The position numbers were made by a program, and so were the translations under genes. Positions 6,133-9,608 of a stretch of DNA of 9,608 bases are shown here, in pieces. Position 1 is the stretch's first letter. Each line of letters begins with the position of its first letter. The stretch lies in NCBI GenBank assembly GCA_964453575.1, contig CAYVRW010000082.1, positions 1 to 9,608 on the forward strand. The letters run 5' to 3'. Below the pieces are notes generated by a model that saw nothing but the letters and a program-made list of their open reading frames with translations, made no database searches and was not told where the DNA came from. Source of the stretch: JABDBK01 sp964453575. Lineage in GTDB: Bacteria > Pseudomonadota > Gammaproteobacteria > DSM-16500.

Positions 6133-6138
6133 AGTTTT

Positions 6139-7830
6139 TTACAGCTCTTCATTGGCCTTATCCGGCACAACATTCGCCAAATGCAGGGCCCCTTCCATAA
6201 TTTTCTTGAAAACCGGCGCAGAAACCGCTCCTCCTAAAAAATCCTTCCCTTGAGGGTCTCTGATGACAACCGCCACCACAAATCGCGGATCACTGACTGG
6301 GGCGATACCGACAAACGATGAAATATGATGGTCTTTTTCATAACCTTGAGCACCTATCATACGCGATGTACCTGTTTTGCCTGCTACACGATAGCCGGTG
6401 ATACGCGCTTCTTTTCCTGTGCCGTCTTTTTCAATCACCACGGACTCTAATAAGGAAAGCATTTGATTGGCAACTTTTTCTTTCATAACGCGCTCACCCG
6501 CAGGCGGTGTTGAAAGACGCACTAAAGATAAAGGTGTTTTAATCCCATGATTAGCAATCACTGCATAAGCTTGTGCTAACTGCAGTGTTGTCACTGATAA
6601 TCCGTAACCAAATGCCAAGTTTGCAATACTAATCGGTGCCCAACGATCTCTTCTTACCAATTCGCCTGATCGCTCTCCGGGAAATCCTACACCGGTTTCT
6701 TCACCAAAACCCAAGCGATGCAAAAGGTTCCATAAATGATTCGGCGGCAAAGCTAAAATGATTTTAGTCATGCCAACATTGCTTGATAATTGCAACACCT
6801 GCGCGACCGTTAAATTTTTTGTGTTATGTTCATCGGTCAATATTTTATTTCCGACTTTTATCCAACCGGGATACACATCTATCATGGTAGTAGGTTTAAA
6901 CTTCCCACTATCCAATGCGCTTGCAATACTAAATGGTTTAATCGTCGATCCCGGCTCAAACACATCGGTGACCGCGCGATTGCGGAATGATGAACTTGAT
7001 TCATTTGCGCGATTATTGGGATTAAAGGATGGCTGATTAACCATGGCCAAGACTTCACCTGTTTTTACATCTAACACCACCACTGAACCAGACTCCGCCG
7101 CATTGGCTTGCACGCCCGCCAATAACTCACGATAAGCAAGAAATTGCAGCTGATGATTGATACTTAATGCTAAGTCATTTCCTGGTTTTTTTTCTCTAAG
7201 ATTTTGCACACTGGAAATCACCCGGCCTAATCTATCTTTAATCACTACTTCTTTGCCAGGTGTACCTATTAGCCACTTATCCTGCGCAAGTTCAATGCCT
7301 TCTTGGCCTTTATCATCCACATTGGTAAATCCAATCACATGCGCTGCAACTTCACCTTCAGGATAAAAACGCTTGTAGTCATGATCTAAAAAAACGCCCG
7401 GAATTTTAAGCGATTTAATTTTTTTAGCGGCTTGCGGCGGAATATCTCGTTTAAGATAAACAAATTCCCGCTCCGTATTTTGAAATTTTTTAATCGTGGC
7501 TTTAAGCGATGGATAAGCGACATTTAATAACCGAGCTAGTGTTTTTAGATCATGGGAATTTTTATCAATAAGCTGAGGGTTCATCCAAACTGAATAAACA
7601 GAGGCACTAATGGCTAACGGATAACCTTGTCTATCAGTAATCATGCCTCGGTACGCAGGTAAAGTAACAATGCGCTTTGCTCTAGCATCCCCCTGTGATT
7701 GTAAGAAGTGTTTTTCAAAGACGGCAAGATCAATCAGGCGAATAATTAATCCTGCCACGATTAATGCCACGATATAAATTAATAAATGAAAACGCCACGG
7801 TATAAACGCTATCTCAGCCTCTTGCTTCAC
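6139..7830 (-). CDS. ftsI: FtsI (PBP3), septal peptidoglycan transpeptidase
   Basis: Class B penicillin-binding protein that cross-links septal peptidoglycan in partnership with FtsW. The 563-residue sequence has a short cytoplasmic N-terminus, one membrane anchor (about 15-34), a periplasmic pedestal domain with the RGMITDRQGYPLA motif (61-73), and a transpeptidase domain with all three active-site motifs: STIK (Ser295-Lys298), SSN (349-351) and KTGT (485-488). The start is a GTG at 7830; no in-frame ATG lies between it and an upstream stop, and a GGAG Shine-Dalgarno is about 7 nt away. The ATG at 7834 is out of frame. It follows ftsL by 21 nt. Unusually, its neighbour downstream is not murE but a convergent ATPase gene whose stop is 6 bp away, with no visible terminator between them. 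Confidence 0.97.
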   Translation of the reverse strand: MKQEAEIAFIPWRFHLLIYIVALIVAGLIIRLIDLAVFEKHFLQSQGDARAKRIVTLPAYRGMITDRQGYPLAISASVYSVWMNPQLIDKNSHDLKTLARLLNVAYPSLKATIKKFQNTEREFVYLKRDIPPQAAKKIKSLKIPGVFLDHDYKRFYPEGEVAAHVIGFTNVDDKGQEGIELAQDKWLIGTPGKEVVIKDRLGRVISSVQNLREKKPGNDLALSINHQLQFLAYRELLAGVQANAAESGSVVVLDVKTGEVLAMVNQPSFNPNNRANESSSSFRNRAVTDVFEPGSTIKPFSIASALDSGKFKPTTMIDVYPGWIKVGNKILTDEHNTKNLTVAQVLQLSSNVGMTKIILALPPNHLWNLLHRLGFGEETGVGFPGERSGELVRRDRWAPISIANLAFGYGLSVTTLQLAQAYAVIANHGIKTPLSLVRLSTPPAGERVMKEKVANQMLSLLESVVIEKDGTGKEARITGYRVAGKTGTSRMIGAQGYEKDHHISSFVGIAPVSDPRFVVAVVIRDPQGKDFLGGAVSAPVFKKIMEGALHLANVVPDKANEEL

Positions 7831-7851
7831 CCATACTCTCCATCACAAACT

Positions 7852-8187
7852 TTATTCGTTGACCATGACTACCGTTTTACTGTCAGGAAATTCCATGGAC
7901 AAGCGTTCTTCCGCAACATTTTCAACACGTGATTGCATAAGCATGCTGCTTTTTTCCAGAAGCAACTGGTTCCATTGTAATTGCATCCTGTCTTTTTCAT
8001 CCAACGATTGCTGAATATGTGCATTCAAGGTGCGCACACTATTCGTCACATACACTAAGCTTAGTGCTGATATCAGCGTTAACACCGCTAAAAAGCAGAA
8101 TGCAAAATGGAAACGCGACATAAAGATTGTCATCACCCATCCGCGTGACAATTCTCCTTGATTGAGTAACCTAGCAGCTGCATTCAT
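7852..8187 (-). CDS. ftsL: FtsL, divisome membrane protein
   Basis: Small bitopic division protein that forms a complex with FtsB and FtsQ and helps activate FtsWI. The 111 residues comprise a cytoplasmic N-terminus, one membrane helix (about 27-47, FHFAFCFLAVLTLISALSLVY) and a periplasmic heptad-like region (about 50-95) ending in a short tail, which is the family layout. FtsL is poorly conserved, so identification rests on topology and on its place between rsmH and ftsI. The ATG overlaps the rsmH stop as ATGA, with a GGGGAG Shine-Dalgarno inside rsmH. Internal ATGs at residues 19 and 23 would still leave the helix intact. Confidence 0.9.
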   Translation of the reverse strand: MNAAARLLNQGELSRGWVMTIFMSRFHFAFCFLAVLTLISALSLVYVTNSVRTLNAHIQQSLDEKDRMQLQWNQLLLEKSSMLMQSRVENVAEERLSMEFPDSKTVVMVNE

Positions 8188-9125
8188 GATAGCTTCTCCC
8201 CAACTCGTAAAACAGCACTACGCGCACGAGGGTTGGAATTAATTTCTTCCGTACTCGGTTTAATAGCGCGGCCTAGCCTTTTAAAGTGTGGCGTATAACT
8301 TGCATGTTTAATAGGTAACCTTGCTGGCAGATGATCATCGCCGCTCTCTTGTTTTTGCATAAAATGTTTCACAATTCTATCTTCCAAGGAGTGAAAACTG
8401 ATCGCGAGCAAACGGCCGCCTATTTTTAACGCCTTTAAACTTTGAAAAAGTCCGAGATGCAAATCATCTAATTCATGATTCACCGCAATGCGTATGGCTT
8501 GAAAACTTTGCGTTGCGGGATGTTTGCCTACCTGCCAAGCAGGATGGGCAGCTGCAATAATTTCCGCTAATTGTTGCGTCGTGGTGATAGGCTCTTTTGC
8601 ACGGTTAGCAACAATAGCTTTCGCAATACGGCGTGAAAAACGTTCTTCACCGTATTCATATAAAACATCTGCTAATTCTTTTTCCGAAATAGTTGCAATC
8701 CAGGTCGCAGCATCGATACCGCTTGAAAAATCCATGCGCATGTCTAATTTACCGGAACGTAAAAAACTAAAGCCGCGTTCGGCTTCATCGAGTTGTGGGG
8801 ATGATACGCCTAAATCAAACAATATACCGTCAACCTTACCTAATACTTGTTGATCTAATAAAAAATTTTCCAACGTTGCAAAGGAACCGTGTTGAATGAA
8901 AAAACGTTTATCATGCGCAAAATGCTTGCGTGCGTAAGCTACTGCATCAGGGTCTTTATCCATCGCCAATAAACGTCCTTGTGGACTTAAGCGATCAAGA
9001 ATGGATGCAGCATGTCCACCGCGACCAAAAGTTGCATCGACATAAATACCATCAGCGTTTATGGCGAGTTGTTCTAACACCTCTGCCATTAGCACTGGCT
9101 GATGTAAGTTCGATGTTTCTTTCAT
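8184..9125 (-). CDS. rsmH: RsmH (MraW), 16S rRNA C1402 N4-methyltransferase
   Basis: S-adenosylmethionine-dependent enzyme that methylates N4 of C1402 in the ribosomal P site. With the ATG at 9125 the protein is 313 residues, the E. coli length. Visible motifs are HQPVLMAEVLE (8-18), the SAM loop VDATFGRGGHA (29-39), MDKDPDA (55-61), DLGVSSPQLD (104-113), GFSF (118-121), LDMRMD (127-132) and SFHSLEDRIVKHF near the C-terminus. An in-frame ATG five codons upstream at 9140 also has a purine-rich stretch (GGGA) ahead of it, so the exact start is uncertain; 9125 puts the conserved HQPVLM near the N-terminus as in homologues. It follows mraZ by at most 25 nt and overlaps ftsL by 4 nt. Confidence 0.96.
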   Translation of the reverse strand: MKETSNLHQPVLMAEVLEQLAINADGIYVDATFGRGGHAASILDRLSPQGRLLAMDKDPDAVAYARKHFAHDKRFFIQHGSFATLENFLLDQQVLGKVDGILFDLGVSSPQLDEAERGFSFLRSGKLDMRMDFSSGIDAATWIATISEKELADVLYEYGEERFSRRIAKAIVANRAKEPITTTQQLAEIIAAAHPAWQVGKHPATQSFQAIRIAVNHELDDLHLGLFQSLKALKIGGRLLAISFHSLEDRIVKHFMQKQESGDDHLPARLPIKHASYTPHFKRLGRAIKPSTEEINSNPRARSAVLRVGEKLS

Positions 9126-9150
9126 ATGACATGCCACCATAAATATCCCA

Positions 9151-9608
9151 TTACAATGACAACGATTTCACTTCATCTGGCAAATCGGTGTTATCTTCTC
9201 TCGCTTCTTCTGCAAGCCAAAGACCACGTCGTTCTTGCCAATAATTTTCATCCCATAACTCAAACTTTTTACCCTGTCCTACTAACACTGCATGCTTGGT
9301 TAAGCCTGCATATTCACGCAACAAAGGCGGCAACAAGATACGCCCGTTGCTGTCTAATTCAATTTCGGTTGCATGACCGATAAGTAAACGTTGTATTCGA
9401 CGCGCTTGACGATTAAAGCTCGGTAATTGTTCGAGTTTGCTTTCAATGACTTCCCAAGCTTTTAGCGGATAGATAAGCAAACAACGCTCATCAGTATCGA
9501 TGGTCGTAATGATTTGGTTTTCATTTTCTTGCAGCAAACGCTCACGATAGCGTGTAGGCATCACGATTCTGCCTTTTGCATCGATGTTAATTGCGTTTAC
9601 GCCTCTAA
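9151..9608 (-). CDS. mraZ: MraZ, AbrB/SpoVT-fold regulator (5' end cut by the right edge)
   Basis: DNA-binding regulator that heads the dcw cluster and, in E. coli, represses it. The frame is open to the edge: RGVNAINIDAKGRIVMPTRYRERL is preceded by a codon ending in TT, fitting the usual MFRG start one or two codons outside the window. Two swapped-hairpin AbrB/SpoVT domains can be read, INIDAKGRIVMPTRYRERL and IELDSNGRILLPPLLREYAGL, as expected for MraZ. The 151 visible residues are essentially full length for the family (about 152). The GTG at 9564 is an internal codon, not the start. The cluster promoter and the MraZ operator repeats would lie to the right of the window. Confidence 0.95.
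   Translation of the reverse strand, partial: RGVNAINIDAKGRIVMPTRYRERLLQENENQIITTIDTDERCLLIYPLKAWEVIESKLEQLPSFNRQARRIQRLLIGHATEIELDSNGRILLPPLLREYAGLTKHAVLVGQGKKFELWDENYWQERRGLWLAEEAREDNTDLPDEVKSLSL

Noticed and set aside
7832..7843. ATG start for ftsI at 7834 or 7843
   Set aside because: Both are out of frame with the PBP3 reading; only the GTG at 7830 is in frame after the upstream stop.
8524..8853. Plus-strand open frame of about 109 codons inside rsmH
   Set aside because: It is the complement of well-conserved rsmH coding sequence, with no family resemblance; the same holds for the other plus-strand frames inside ftsI, mraY, murE and murD.
9151..9564. mraZ as a complete gene starting with GTG at 9564
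   Set aside because: The conserved NAINIDAKGRI of the first AbrB-like domain lies upstream in the same frame up to the window edge, so the gene is cut, not complete.

Overview
This window is most of a division and cell wall (dcw) cluster from a Gram-negative bacterium, read almost entirely on the minus strand. From high to low coordinate the order is mraZ (5' end cut by the window edge), rsmH, ftsL, ftsI, then a two-gene insertion, then murE, mraY, murD and the first 66 codons of ftsW. The gene order, a MurE with the DNPR motif of meso-diaminopimelate-adding enzymes, and a short single-pass FtsL fit a gammaproteobacterium. The AT-rich sequence, short palindromic intergenic repeats and a small F-box-like membrane protein are reminiscent of host-associated Legionellales or Coxiella-like lineages, but that placement is inference only.

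Right part (6139-9608): mraZ, rsmH, ftsL and ftsI are tightly packed (about 25-nt gap or less, then a 4-nt ATGA overlap, then a 21-nt gap). They encode a transcription regulator, the 16S rRNA C1402 N4-methyltransferase, and the divisome proteins FtsL and FtsI/PBP3. Left part (1-4176): murE and mraY overlap by 7 nt, murD follows after a 97-bp gap holding a GC-rich palindromic repeat, and ftsW starts 9 nt after murD. These supply the cytoplasmic D-Glu and meso-DAP ligations, the lipid I transferase and the SEDS polymerase partner of FtsI. murF, which normally lies between murE and mraY, is absent.

Middle part (4177-6138): the cluster is split between ftsI and murE. A small minus-strand gene encodes a 138-residue protein with a basic N-terminus, an F-box-like segment and one or two membrane segments. 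Divergent from it is a plus-strand AAA ATPase with a DUF4143-type C-terminus, markedly AT-rich, that ends 6 bp from the ftsI stop, tail to tail. Their 171-bp shared upstream region carries three CTATCCTT boxes spaced exactly 33 bp apart; the last one abuts the ATPase Shine-Dalgarno. On the murE side lie short palindromes, a 17-bp sequence resembling an IS903-type terminus, a 20-bp perfect tandem duplication over the stop codon of the small gene, and a strong extended -10 promoter only 9 nt from the murE ATG. The simplest reading is that a mobile module entered the cluster and murE-mraY-murD-ftsW is now driven, at least partly, from its own promoter. The most unusual parts are the insertion, its phased operator-like array and the missing murF; the remaining genes look like ordinary, intact housekeeping genes.
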